Origin: Gemmatimonadales bacterium
GTDB taxonomy: Bacteria > Gemmatimonadota > Gemmatimonadetes > Gemmatimonadales > GWC2-71-9
Direction: 5' to 3'
Length of the DNA: 15,802 nt
Assembly: GCA_025929805.1 (NCBI GenBank)
Contig: JAICPP010000052.1
Coordinates: forward strand, 1 to 15,802
Shown here: positions 1 through 6,824 of the stretch, one piece after another
Position numbering within the stretch: position 1 is the stretch's first letter
Layout of the letters: every line of letters begins with the position of its first letter
Made by a program: the position numbers and the translations under genes
Notes under the pieces: model-generated
What the model was told of the DNA's origin: nothing
The model's input: the letters and a program-made list of their open reading frames with translations, nothing else
The model's database searches: none

Positions 1-2
1 AT

Positions 3-2243
3 GACGCAGGTATAGGCTTCGGCATTCTGAACAATGAGGCGACCGAGCTCTATGTCGTCGTGGAAGTACCCCGCACTCGTCCCGTTACCCGCATCGATCC
101 GTTCGATATCGTCGCCACGCTGGGAGAGGGTGGTCAGATCGCCGGCCAGCTGCCGCGTTACGAGGACCGCCGCTGCCAGCGGGACATGGCGGCGCACATC
201 GCGGACGGGTACAACGATGGTGGGGTGCAGTTACTGGAGGCCGGCACCGGAGTAGGAAAGTCGTTCGCCTACCTGGTGCCCGCGCTCGCCTGGGCCCGGG
301 CAAACGGCGAGCGCACGGTGGTGAGCACCAACACGATAAATCTCCAGGAGCAGCTGGTTGGAAAGGACCTGCCTCTCCTGCGCCGCGCTCTCACAGAGGA
401 AGATTACTCACCCACGTTCGCGCTGCTGAAAGGCTGGCGCAACTACCTGTGTCTAGCTCGAATGCACCAGGCGGTCTCGGCGCAGCGTACTCTCCTGGAG
501 CAGGACAAGCTGGATGAGCTGCTCGGCATCGCCGAATGGGCGAGCCACACCGCGGATGGTACGTTAAGCGATTTGCCGGTCACGCCCTCTATCGAGGTGT
601 GGGACGAGGTGAGCGCCGAGCCGGATCTCTGCACCCGGCTCAAGTGCGCCCACTTCGACCGGTGCTTCCTGTTCCGGGCCCGCCGGAGGGCTGCCGAAGC
701 CGACGTAGTCGTAGTGAACCATCACCTCCTTGCCGCGGACCTCTCGGTCCGCCAGGCAGCCGACAATTGGCAGGAGGCCGCGGTCCTTCCACCTTACCGG
801 CGGCTGATCCTGGACGAAGCGCACCATCTGGAGGATGTGGCCGCCAACCATCTCGGCATCCAGGTGACGAGCCGTGCCGTGCGACGCCTGCTCGGCCGAT
901 TCGAACGGAACGGCCGCGGTCTGGCGCCCACGCTCTCCCATGAGCTGCAGAGCCGGCACGATCTCCTGAGCCGTGCAAGCCTCGATCTTCTGCAGCAGCG
1001 ACTGCTTCCCGCCATCGCCGACGCCCGCCGGGCGAGTGAAGGGCTCTTTCTGCGTCTGCTCCAGCGGCTGGAAGAAGTCCCGGGAGGCCAGTTGCGTCTG
1101 GACGCCGGGTTTGCCGCGGACCCGATCTGGCGAGATGGCCTTGGTTTCGATTTGGATGCGACGCTCGGCTCCTTCCGAACTCTGCGGGACAGCGTCGAGA
1201 CCATCGCCGACCGGCTGGCTCAGGCAGAGGAGACCGAGCGCCGCGGTCAGCTCCTTCAGGAGCTCCGTGGGGTGCTGCGCCGACTGGACACCCTCTCTGA
1301 CGGGTTGAACCGCTCTCTACGACCAGGGGGCGGGGGACCACCGACGGTGCGCTGGATGGAGCGAAGCGCGCGAGGACAGAATGTGCAACTGTCGGTCGTC
1401 CCGCTCGACCTGGCTCCCTTGCTCCGCGAACTGCTGTTCGATCGGCTGGAGACAGTGGTGCTCACCAGCGCCACGCTCGCGGCCGGTGGGGAGTTCGATT
1501 TTCTCCAGTCACGCCTGGGGCTGAACGGGGAGCCATCGCCGGTTCGGGTGAAGGAGATCTTCCCGTCTCCGTTCGATTATCCCTCCCAATGCGTCTTCGG
1601 AGTGCCTAACGACCTGCCGGAGCCACGAATGGACGAGCCGGGACACGGTGCCGCCGTGGTCCAGGTCGTCAGCGACCTTGCCTTTGCCTCGGACGGCGGG
1701 ATGTTTGTGCTCTTTACCAGCCATGTGGCGCTGCGCCGCGCCGCCCAGGAGCTGCGGGCCGGGCTGGGCAATCGCTGGCCCATTCTGGTACAAGGCGAGT
1801 CACCGCGGGATGTGCTGCTCCGCCGGTTTCGGGAAGCAGAGAATGCCATCCTGCTGGGCACCGATTCGTTCTGGGAAGGCGTGGACGTACCCGGACGCGC
1901 GCTCCGCGCCTTGATATTGAACAAGCTACCTTTCAAGGTGCCCTCCGAACCCATCACCGCGGCGCGGCTCGAGCGATTGGCGGACGAGGGTCTGGACGGC
2001 TTCATGCATTACCTGCTGCCCCATGCGGCGCTCAAACTGAAGCAGGGATTCGGTCGCCTCATTCGCAGTCGGCAGGACACCGGAATTGTGGTCCTGCTGG
2101 ACAGCAGGGTCGTCACCAAGCGGTACGGGCAGGTGCTCTTGAGCGGGCTGCCCCGGGCCGACCGGGTCGTAGGAACGTGGTCTCAGGTTCGGGTCAAGTG
2201 TGAGGACTTTTTCGCACGGCAGGGGATCGGCGCCCCGGCATGA
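3..2243 (+). CDS. dinG: DinG/XPD-type Fe-S ATP-dependent DNA helicase, 5' end outside window
   Basis: This is a superfamily 2 helicase of the DinG/YoaA/XPD class, which unwinds DNA 5'-3' in repair and replication-conflict resolution. Counting from the GTG at position 60, the Walker A motif EAGTGVGKS puts Lys at 67 and the DEAH box is at 252-255. Cysteines 131, 191, 196 and 202 have the spacing of a 4Fe-4S cluster. Further motifs are LTSATL, GTDSFWEGVDVPG and QGFGRLIRS (662-670). GTG-60 has no Shine-Dalgarno, and the frame stays open to the left edge. The upstream residues GIGFGILNNEATELYVVVE look like real protein, so the gene probably begins outside the window. From memory, some relatives carry a JAB/RadC-like domain (HNHPSG type) before the helicase, and these residues would fit its last strands; that part is inference. 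Helicase assignment is firm, true N-terminus unknown. It overlaps the next gene by ATGA. Confidence 0.93.
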   Translation, partial: DAGIGFGILNNEATELYVVVEVPRTRPVTRIDPFDIVATLGEGGQIAGQLPRYEDRRCQRDMAAHIADGYNDGGVQLLEAGTGVGKSFAYLVPALAWARANGERTVVSTNTINLQEQLVGKDLPLLRRALTEEDYSPTFALLKGWRNYLCLARMHQAVSAQRTLLEQDKLDELLGIAEWASHTADGTLSDLPVTPSIEVWDEVSAEPDLCTRLKCAHFDRCFLFRARRRAAEADVVVVNHHLLAADLSVRQAADNWQEAAVLPPYRRLILDEAHHLEDVAANHLGIQVTSRAVRRLLGRFERNGRGLAPTLSHELQSRHDLLSRASLDLLQQRLLPAIADARRASEGLFLRLLQRLEEVPGGQLRLDAGFAADPIWRDGLGFDLDATLGSFRTLRDSVETIADRLAQAEETERRGQLLQELRGVLRRLDTLSDGLNRSLRPGGGGPPTVRWMERSARGQNVQLSVVPLDLAPLLRELLFDRLETVVLTSATLAAGGEFDFLQSRLGLNGEPSPVRVKEIFPSPFDYPSQCVFGVPNDLPEPRMDEPGHGAAVVQVVSDLAFASDGGMFVLFTSHVALRRAAQELRAGLGNRWPILVQGESPRDVLLRRFREAENAILLGTDSFWEGVDVPGRALRALILNKLPFKVPSEPITAARLERLADEGLDGFMHYLLPHAALKLKQGFGRLIRSRQDTGIVVLLDSRVVTKRYGQVLLSGLPRADRVVGTWSQVRVKCEDFFARQGIGAPA

Positions 2244-2863
2244 TGCCGCTTCGGCCGTCGAAGATCATTGGGATCGGCCGGAACTACGTCGAGCACGCCC
2301 GGGAGCTCGGCAACGAAGTGCCCGCGGTGCCGATCATTTTCTTTAAGCCTCCCACCGCGCTCATCGGTCCGGGTGAGCCGATCGTGCTCCCCAGCGTTTC
2401 GCAGCGGGTCGAGTTCGAGGCGGAAATCGGGGTGGTAATGGCCAGGCGGCTTCGGAACGGGGATCCCGGTGCAGCCGAACGCGCCATCGGCGGGTATATC
2501 TGTGTCAATGACGTGACCTGCCGCGATCTGCAGAAGCTCGACGGCCAGTGGGGCAGGGCAAAGGGATTCGACACCTTCTGCCCGGCCGGTCCACGTGTGG
2601 CCACTGGACTCGACTGGCGTTCACTGGAGTTGTGCTGTCGGGTCAACGGAGTCGAGCGGCAACGAGCCAAGGCGACAGACATGCACTTCAGCATTCCGGA
2701 GCTGGTTTCTTTCCTCAGCGGGATCATGACTCTCGAGCCCGGAGACCTCATCGCGACCGGGACGCCGGCCGGAACCGGACCGCTTCACGATGGCGACACC
2801 GTGGAGGTGGAGATTTCCGGCGTGGGTACACTCTCGAATCCCGTTCAGCACGACGGCAGATGA
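2240..2863 (+). CDS. Fumarylacetoacetate hydrolase (FAH) family protein
   Basis: This 207-residue single-domain FAH-superfamily enzyme belongs to a family that cleaves or decarboxylates beta-keto or acylpyruvate-type acids (FAHD1/YcgM-like) using a divalent metal. Visible signatures are the opening IGIGRNYVEHARELGNEVP, the substrate-loop stretch FFKPPTALIGPG, the metal ligands Glu60 and Glu62 in VEFEAEIG and Asp91 in CVNDVTCRDLQ, then KGFDTFCPAGPR and the C-terminal GDLIATGTPAGTGP. Its length is normal for the short, FAHD1-like group. Two ATGs lie in tandem at 2240 and 2243. The first overlaps the helicase stop (ATGA), giving translational coupling, with only a distant AGGGGA upstream. The likely substrate is an acylpyruvate or oxaloacetate-like compound, but the specificity cannot be read from sequence. 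The link to the helicase appears to be operon convenience. Confidence 0.93.
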   Translation: MMPLRPSKIIGIGRNYVEHARELGNEVPAVPIIFFKPPTALIGPGEPIVLPSVSQRVEFEAEIGVVMARRLRNGDPGAAERAIGGYICVNDVTCRDLQKLDGQWGRAKGFDTFCPAGPRVATGLDWRSLELCCRVNGVERQRAKATDMHFSIPELVSFLSGIMTLEPGDLIATGTPAGTGPLHDGDTVEVEISGVGTLSNPVQHDGR

Positions 2864-4056
2864 TAAGCTTCAGCCAGCGCTTGCAGCGTCTGCCGGGCTA
2901 CCCGCTCGCAGAGATCCCCGCGATCAAGCGCCGCCTACTCGAGGCCGGCGTCGATGTCATCGATCTGGGTGCCGGTGACAACGATACTCCGCCTCCCTCC
3001 ATCGCGGTGGACTCGATGACAGCCGCTTTGCGCAACCCGGCTCTGAGCAAGTACGGGTTTCAACAGGGACTGCCCGAGTTCCGTCAAGCCGCCGCACGGT
3101 GGATAGAGCGTCGCTTCGGCCAGCGGTTTGATCCGTTCACCGAGATCCTGCCGTTAATCGGATCGAAGGAAGGGCTGTCTCACCTTCCTCACGCCGTCAT
3201 CGATCCCGGAGACGTGGCAATCGTCCCGGAGCCGGGGTACCAGGCTTACCTGGGCGGGGCTCTGCTTGCGGGGGCCGAACCCTACGTGGCTCCGTTGCGT
3301 CCCGAGAATGACTTCTTATTGCGGCTGGACCAGATTCCGGCTGATGTCCTGCGGCGGGCCAAGATCGCTTTCGTGAACTATCCAAACAATCCCACGGCTG
3401 CTATCGCTCCGGCGGCCTACCTCGAGCGCACGGTAGCGATCTGCCGGACCTACGGAATTCTCCTCGCCTACGACAACGCGTACTGCGAGCTCACCTTCGA
3501 CCAGTACCGCGCGCCCAGCATCTTCGAGACTGCCGGTGCCCGAGACATTGCGATCGAGTTCTTTTCGCTCTCCAAGAGCTACTCGATGACGGGCTGGCGC
3601 CTGGGCTTCGCGGCCGGCCGCCCGGAGCTGATCGCGGCATTGACCCGGGTCAAATCCTATGTGGATACCGGTCCCTTTCTGGCGGTTCAACAGGCTGGCG
3701 CCCTGGCGCTCGACCATAGCGAGGAGCTGGTCGCGCCAATTCGGAGCGAACTGCAACGCCGACGGGACGCAGCAGTAACAGCCTTGCAGGCCTCCGGCTT
3801 TACCGTGGATTCTCCCCAGGCAGCCATGTACCTCTGGGTGCCTCTGCCTCCGGGAACTCCCTCTGCCGTATTGGCGCGACACGCGCTGGAGGAGGGCGGC
3901 GTCATCGTCCTTCCCGGCAGCGCTTTTGGGCCTGCGGGCGAGGGGTTCTTCCGGATCGCGCTGACGGTGGGTGTCGATCGGCTCCGAGTGGCAGCGGAAC
4001 GGTTGGGGGGAGCGCTGGAGCGCGTTCGCAGAGGGCCGGTTGCGACCACCGCTTAA
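2860..4056 (+). CDS. Class I/II PLP-dependent aminotransferase (LL-DAP aminotransferase-like)
   Basis: This 398-residue fold-type I aminotransferase has Schiff-base Lys239 in SLSKSYSMTGWRLGF, Asn177 in NYPNNPTA, the pyridine-nitrogen Asp205 with Tyr208 in AYDNAY, and carboxylate-binding Arg365 in FFRIALT. The opening, with PGYPLAEIPAIKRRL and then DLGAGDNDTPPP, resembles the LL-diaminopimelate aminotransferase/PatA-like branch. DapL would make LL-DAP for lysine and peptidoglycan in one step, but other substrates such as aspartate, alanine or aromatic acids are possible. I chose ATG 2860 because it overlaps the FAH stop (ATGA) and gives a family-like N-terminus. The same frame is open upstream to about 2548 only as a shadow of the FAH gene. 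Its 3' end overlaps the start of the next gene. Confidence 0.92.
   Translation: MISFSQRLQRLPGYPLAEIPAIKRRLLEAGVDVIDLGAGDNDTPPPSIAVDSMTAALRNPALSKYGFQQGLPEFRQAAARWIERRFGQRFDPFTEILPLIGSKEGLSHLPHAVIDPGDVAIVPEPGYQAYLGGALLAGAEPYVAPLRPENDFLLRLDQIPADVLRRAKIAFVNYPNNPTAAIAPAAYLERTVAICRTYGILLAYDNAYCELTFDQYRAPSIFETAGARDIAIEFFSLSKSYSMTGWRLGFAAGRPELIAALTRVKSYVDTGPFLAVQQAGALALDHSEELVAPIRSELQRRRDAAVTALQASGFTVDSPQAAMYLWVPLPPGTPSAVLARHALEEGGVIVLPGSAFGPAGEGFFRIALTVGVDRLRVAAERLGGALERVRRGPVATTA
4030..4035 (+). promoter_or_regulatory. Ribosome-binding site that supports a TTG start at 4040
   Basis: AGAGGG lies 4 bases before TTG 4040, inside the end of the aminotransferase gene. The longer alternative start, GTG 3971, lacks such a site and would overlap the aminotransferase by 86 bases. 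This favours the shorter protein. Confidence 0.5.
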
Positions 4057-4930
4057 TCTCGGGCTGCCGCGACGCCGCTCACGGCCCTGGCTGGCGATTG
4101 CAGTCAGCGTCCTCGTGCACGTGGTGGTGCTGCTGTTTGGCCGGGTGAGCGGTCGCATGCCTACGCCGCCGCGACCTCCTCAGCAGATCATTGTGCTCGC
4201 ACCACCGTCCGACGGACCTCGGGATGTCCCCATGCGGTACCAGCTGCCCGAGGCAGCGGCCGAGCAAAGCGGGCGCGAGCTGGCAGAAAACCGGCGGGGA
4301 ACCCCGGGCCGGCGGCCGAAGAGACCAGCGCTTCCCAGTCGGCCGCCCCAGGTGGCCGCGCTGCCAGAGGCACGCCCTGACCGAGTGGCGTCCGATACCG
4401 GCAGCGAACCACGTCCTCGGCTGGACTCCCCCGGGCGCATCGGCCCGGGTTTGGCCCAGGGTCGCTTGTGGGTACGGCCTCTGCCACTGCCGCCCAGAGA
4501 GCTGGCCCAGCGGTTATCGCGAAATCGGGCCGAGCTCATCGACAGCGCAGTCACCGCGATCGTGCAGGCGTATCTGGATTCCATCGCCAATGATCCCGCC
4601 ACCCGGGATCAGGGCCTGCCGAGCTGGACCACCAATATCGCGGGCAAGAAGTTCGGTCTGGACGCGAAGAACATCTACATTGCGGGCCTCAAGATTCCCG
4701 CGGCGGTTCTGGCTCTGCTGCCGATCCCGGCCGGCAATATCGACCAGAATCGGGCCTACAATCATCTCATGGACCTTCGGGGCGATCTTCTCTATGCCGC
4801 GCAGCGGGCGCAGACGATGGAAGAATTTAAGACCATGATCCGGGAGATGCGGGAGCGGAAGGAGCGGGAACGCGAATTCGAGCGTAATCAGCGAACGGCG
4901 CCACCGCCGGAGGAGCCGGGAAAACCGTGA
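4040..4930 (+). CDS. Membrane-anchored proline-rich protein, function unknown
   Basis: This protein of about 296 residues is not recognised as a named family. A short basic N-terminus (PRRRSRPW) precedes one hydrophobic segment, LAIAVSVLVHVVVLLFG (about residues 17-33). A long Pro/Arg/Ala-rich linker follows, then a more ordered C-terminal region from about residue 150 containing SWTTNIAGKKFGLDAKNIYIAG and LMDLRGDLLYAAQRAQTMEE. The tail is highly charged (RERKEREREFERNQR) and ends PPPEEPGKP. The layout, an N-in inner-membrane anchor plus a periplasmic Pro-rich arm, is that of a TonB-like or envelope-spanning protein. The C-terminal part is not an obvious TonB domain, and no ExbB/ExbD lie nearby. 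TTG 4040 is preferred because of its AGAGGG; GTG 3971 is the alternative and adds 23 residues. It overlaps the aminotransferase by 17 bases, so co-transcription is likely. Confidence 0.75.
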   Translation: MRPPLNLGLPRRRSRPWLAIAVSVLVHVVVLLFGRVSGRMPTPPRPPQQIIVLAPPSDGPRDVPMRYQLPEAAAEQSGRELAENRRGTPGRRPKRPALPSRPPQVAALPEARPDRVASDTGSEPRPRLDSPGRIGPGLAQGRLWVRPLPLPPRELAQRLSRNRAELIDSAVTAIVQAYLDSIANDPATRDQGLPSWTTNIAGKKFGLDAKNIYIAGLKIPAAVLALLPIPAGNIDQNRAYNHLMDLRGDLLYAAQRAQTMEEFKTMIREMRERKEREREFERNQRTAPPPEEPGKP

Positions 4931-4948
4931 ACACTCCTACCGTTCACG
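4926..4948. terminator. Inverted repeat across two convergent stop codons, possible bidirectional terminator
   Basis: CGTGAAC (4926-4932) and GTTCACG (4942-4948) form a perfect 7-bp stem with a 9-base loop. The TGA of the + gene (4928-4930) lies in one arm and the TAG of the - gene (4937-4939) in the loop. On the - strand the hairpin is followed by a short TTTT. On the + strand only a pyrimidine-rich CTTCTCTTC follows. A role in stopping readthrough between the convergent genes is plausible but not proven. Confidence 0.4.
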
Positions 4949-5542
4949 CTTCTCTTCACCAGCGCCGCCGTCCAGCCCCAGCAAGTCCGCGAGAGCCCGG
5001 TCCACCACCTCCGATGCATCCCCCTCGATGATCTTCTTCAACACGTCGGCGGTTTCCAGGGGAAGGCTCTCGGGATGCACCCGGTCGCGTTGGTATCTCA
5101 CAATGTTTCCCAGCGGCACCGGCGCCACCCTGGGATCCTCGTCCGGGGCGGTTTCGCCGGCCAGAGTCGCCTCGTAGGAGGAGCTGGGAACGCTCGCGGC
5201 CCAGGGTTCGTCCGGCTCGTCGCTCTCGTCGTCGTTCGGGAGCGGCACCATGGCAAAGAGCTGACACTGAAGACCCGGAGGTGCGACCCGCGCGACCAAC
5301 ACTACCTGGAGCGGCTCGTCGAAGAAGCCGTGCTCCTGAATCTGAGCCCAGGCCTCGGGCGACATCACAGCCCGAGCCACCAGACGCCCCTTGCGGTAGG
5401 TTCCCATGCAAACCATCTCCGCAGGGACGCGGTCGTCCTGGATCAGTCCAACGTCGAGCTGAACCGGCTCCGCGGTGGCCGCAATCGCAGCCGGAACGGG
5501 AACCGAATCGTCCTCACCGGATCTGGGTTCATCAGATTTCAT
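4937..5542 (-). CDS. Acidic uncharacterised protein
   Basis: This 201-residue protein is not recognised. It starts with an acidic, low-complexity stretch (MKSDEPRSGEDDSVPVP). A more ordered core follows at about residues 28-115, with VQLDVGLIQDDRVPAEMVCMGTY, then ARAVMSPEAWAQIQEHGFF and LQVVLVARVAPPGLQ. A second acidic linker contains NDDESDEPDEPW. A short helical C-terminus is rich in Leu/Ala/Asp (ADVLKKIIEGDASEVVDRAL). No signal peptide or membrane segment is seen, so it is probably cytosolic. The codon pattern matches its neighbours. The start ATG has no clear Shine-Dalgarno. It lies 73 bases downstream of the CapA-like gene on the same strand and could belong to the gltX transcription unit. 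Its stop is only 6 bases from that of the convergent gene. Confidence 0.78.
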   Translation of the reverse strand: MKSDEPRSGEDDSVPVPAAIAATAEPVQLDVGLIQDDRVPAEMVCMGTYRKGRLVARAVMSPEAWAQIQEHGFFDEPLQVVLVARVAPPGLQCQLFAMVPLPNDDESDEPDEPWAASVPSSSYEATLAGETAPDEDPRVAPVPLGNIVRYQRDRVHPESLPLETADVLKKIIEGDASEVVDRALADLLGLDGGAGEEKRER

Positions 5543-5615
5543 CTGGAATCAGTAGGCAGGGTGGTGCAATGAGGCAAGGCACAGCCCGCGCCCAGCGAAG
5601 CGAGGGGTCGCTCGG

Positions 5616-6824
5616 TTAGTCTGGGCGTGGTCTAATCTCCCCGCTGCCGGTGATGATCGCGGCTGTGTCACCGAAGTCTTCCCGGGAGAGTCGCCGCACC
5701 AACTGGAGCGCCTCTCCGTCCGGATCAGGAGCCGGACCTCGTCGGGGATGCTGGATCATGGGTACCAGGCGAGCTTTTCGAAGTAACCCTTGTCCCGCAA
5801 ACTCCAGGTGCAGCACCCCGCTGATCCCAAGTGGCCCCGCCAGGTTGAATCCTCGATATGTCAGAAAGTTGCCCAATGAATAGGCGATCAACCGCCCGCG
5901 GTAGAATTCCATGCCGCGAAGCACGTGAGGTCCATGCCCCACGACGGCATCTGCCCCGGCATCGATGACCGCGCGAGCCCAGCGCCTCAGGTCTCCCCGC
6001 GGCTCCGAGCCAAGCGACTCGGCGGCTTGGGCGGTTCGTAACGCCTTTGCCCCCTCGGCCCCGCCATGAAAGGTCACGATCAACACATCAACCAGGGGCC
6101 GTACGGAATCCACGACTGCGGCGCTGCGGTCGATATCGAGCAGGTTGTAAGCGTAGGGATACGTCGTAAATCCGACCAGGCCGACGGTGGTTACGCTATC
6201 GCCCCGGCGAACGGTGTCCACGGTGATCCGGTCCAGCGGCCCATACCACCGAATCCCCAGGCTATCGAGAACCTGCTCCGTCGATGCGCGGCCGGCGCCC
6301 CCCAGGTCGTTCGCATGATTGTTGGCCAGGTTCATGTGAGTGAATCCGGCCTCGGTCAGACGCGGCGCGAGCATGGTCGGTGTTCGGAAGGCGTAGCAGT
6401 TGCGCCGGGGAACGAAAGAGTCGGTCTCCTGTTGCCCATGGCGGGCGCGGCGTGCCTTGGGCCGGCCGACTTTCACCAGACACTTGGTCGAGGTGCCGGT
6501 ATCGGCGAGCACGCCCTCGAAGTTCCCCACTACCAGATCGCCGAAGAGGCTCGGACGCGCCTGGTCGAGCAGCCCTCGCCCGCTATCCGGTGGCACTCCG
6601 TCCGGCAGGGTGGTAGTGCCCAGGTTGATATCGCCCACAAACGCCAGGCGCACCGAGGCGTACACTCGAGCTGCGGGTACGGGAGATGGCTCGACCAGAG
6701 GAGATGGAGGGAGCACCAAGGTATCGGCCCGCTCCGGGGCGGGGGCCGGTTGAGGCTGAGGCGGTGGGGCTTTGGCACATCCGGAGGCGAGCGCAAGCAG
6801 CAGCCAACCGGACCCGGACCTCAC
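5616..6824 (-). CDS. CapA/PGA_cap-family metallophosphatase-like lipoprotein
   Basis: This 402-residue protein belongs to the CapA (poly-gamma-glutamate capsule, PgsA-like) family, which has a calcineurin-like metallophosphatase fold. Family signatures are FVGDINLG (Asp65), NFEG (Asn101, Glu103), NLANNHANDLG (Asn169, His170), VTFHGGAE (His253) and GHGPHVLRGMEF (His297, His300) followed by RLIAYSLGNFLTYRG. The N-terminus WLLLALASGC reads as a short lipoprotein signal with lipid-anchored Cys16. An Ala/Pro-rich linker follows, so the catalytic domain is probably outside the cytoplasm. I chose GTG 6824 because it overlaps the gltX stop as GTGA, has GGAGGAG 10 bases upstream and begins at the signal peptide. 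The frame is open further upstream only inside gltX. No CapB or CapC genes are seen, so a poly-glutamate role is unproven; surface-polymer or cell-wall hydrolysis is also possible. Confidence 0.9.
   Translation of the reverse strand: MRSGSGWLLLALASGCAKAPPPQPQPAPAPERADTLVLPPSPLVEPSPVPAARVYASVRLAFVGDINLGTTTLPDGVPPDSGRGLLDQARPSLFGDLVVGNFEGVLADTGTSTKCLVKVGRPKARRARHGQQETDSFVPRRNCYAFRTPTMLAPRLTEAGFTHMNLANNHANDLGGAGRASTEQVLDSLGIRWYGPLDRITVDTVRRGDSVTTVGLVGFTTYPYAYNLLDIDRSAAVVDSVRPLVDVLIVTFHGGAEGAKALRTAQAAESLGSEPRGDLRRWARAVIDAGADAVVGHGPHVLRGMEFYRGRLIAYSLGNFLTYRGFNLAGPLGISGVLHLEFAGQGLLRKARLVPMIQHPRRGPAPDPDGEALQLVRRLSREDFGDTAAIITGSGEIRPRPD

Noticed and set aside
640..1341. Long open frame on the - strand inside the helicase gene
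   Set aside because: It lies wholly opposite a gene with clear helicase motifs; its product is Arg/Gly/Pro-rich with no recognisable domain, as expected from GC-rich antisense frames.
3316..4158. 280-codon open frame on the - strand opposite the aminotransferase
   Set aside because: The + strand frame holds the full PLP-enzyme motif set; the antisense product resembles no family.
5599..5612. AGCGA-GGGG-TCGCT hairpin after the CapA-like stop
   Set aside because: The stem is only 5 bp with no following T-run on the - strand, so it is not called a terminator.
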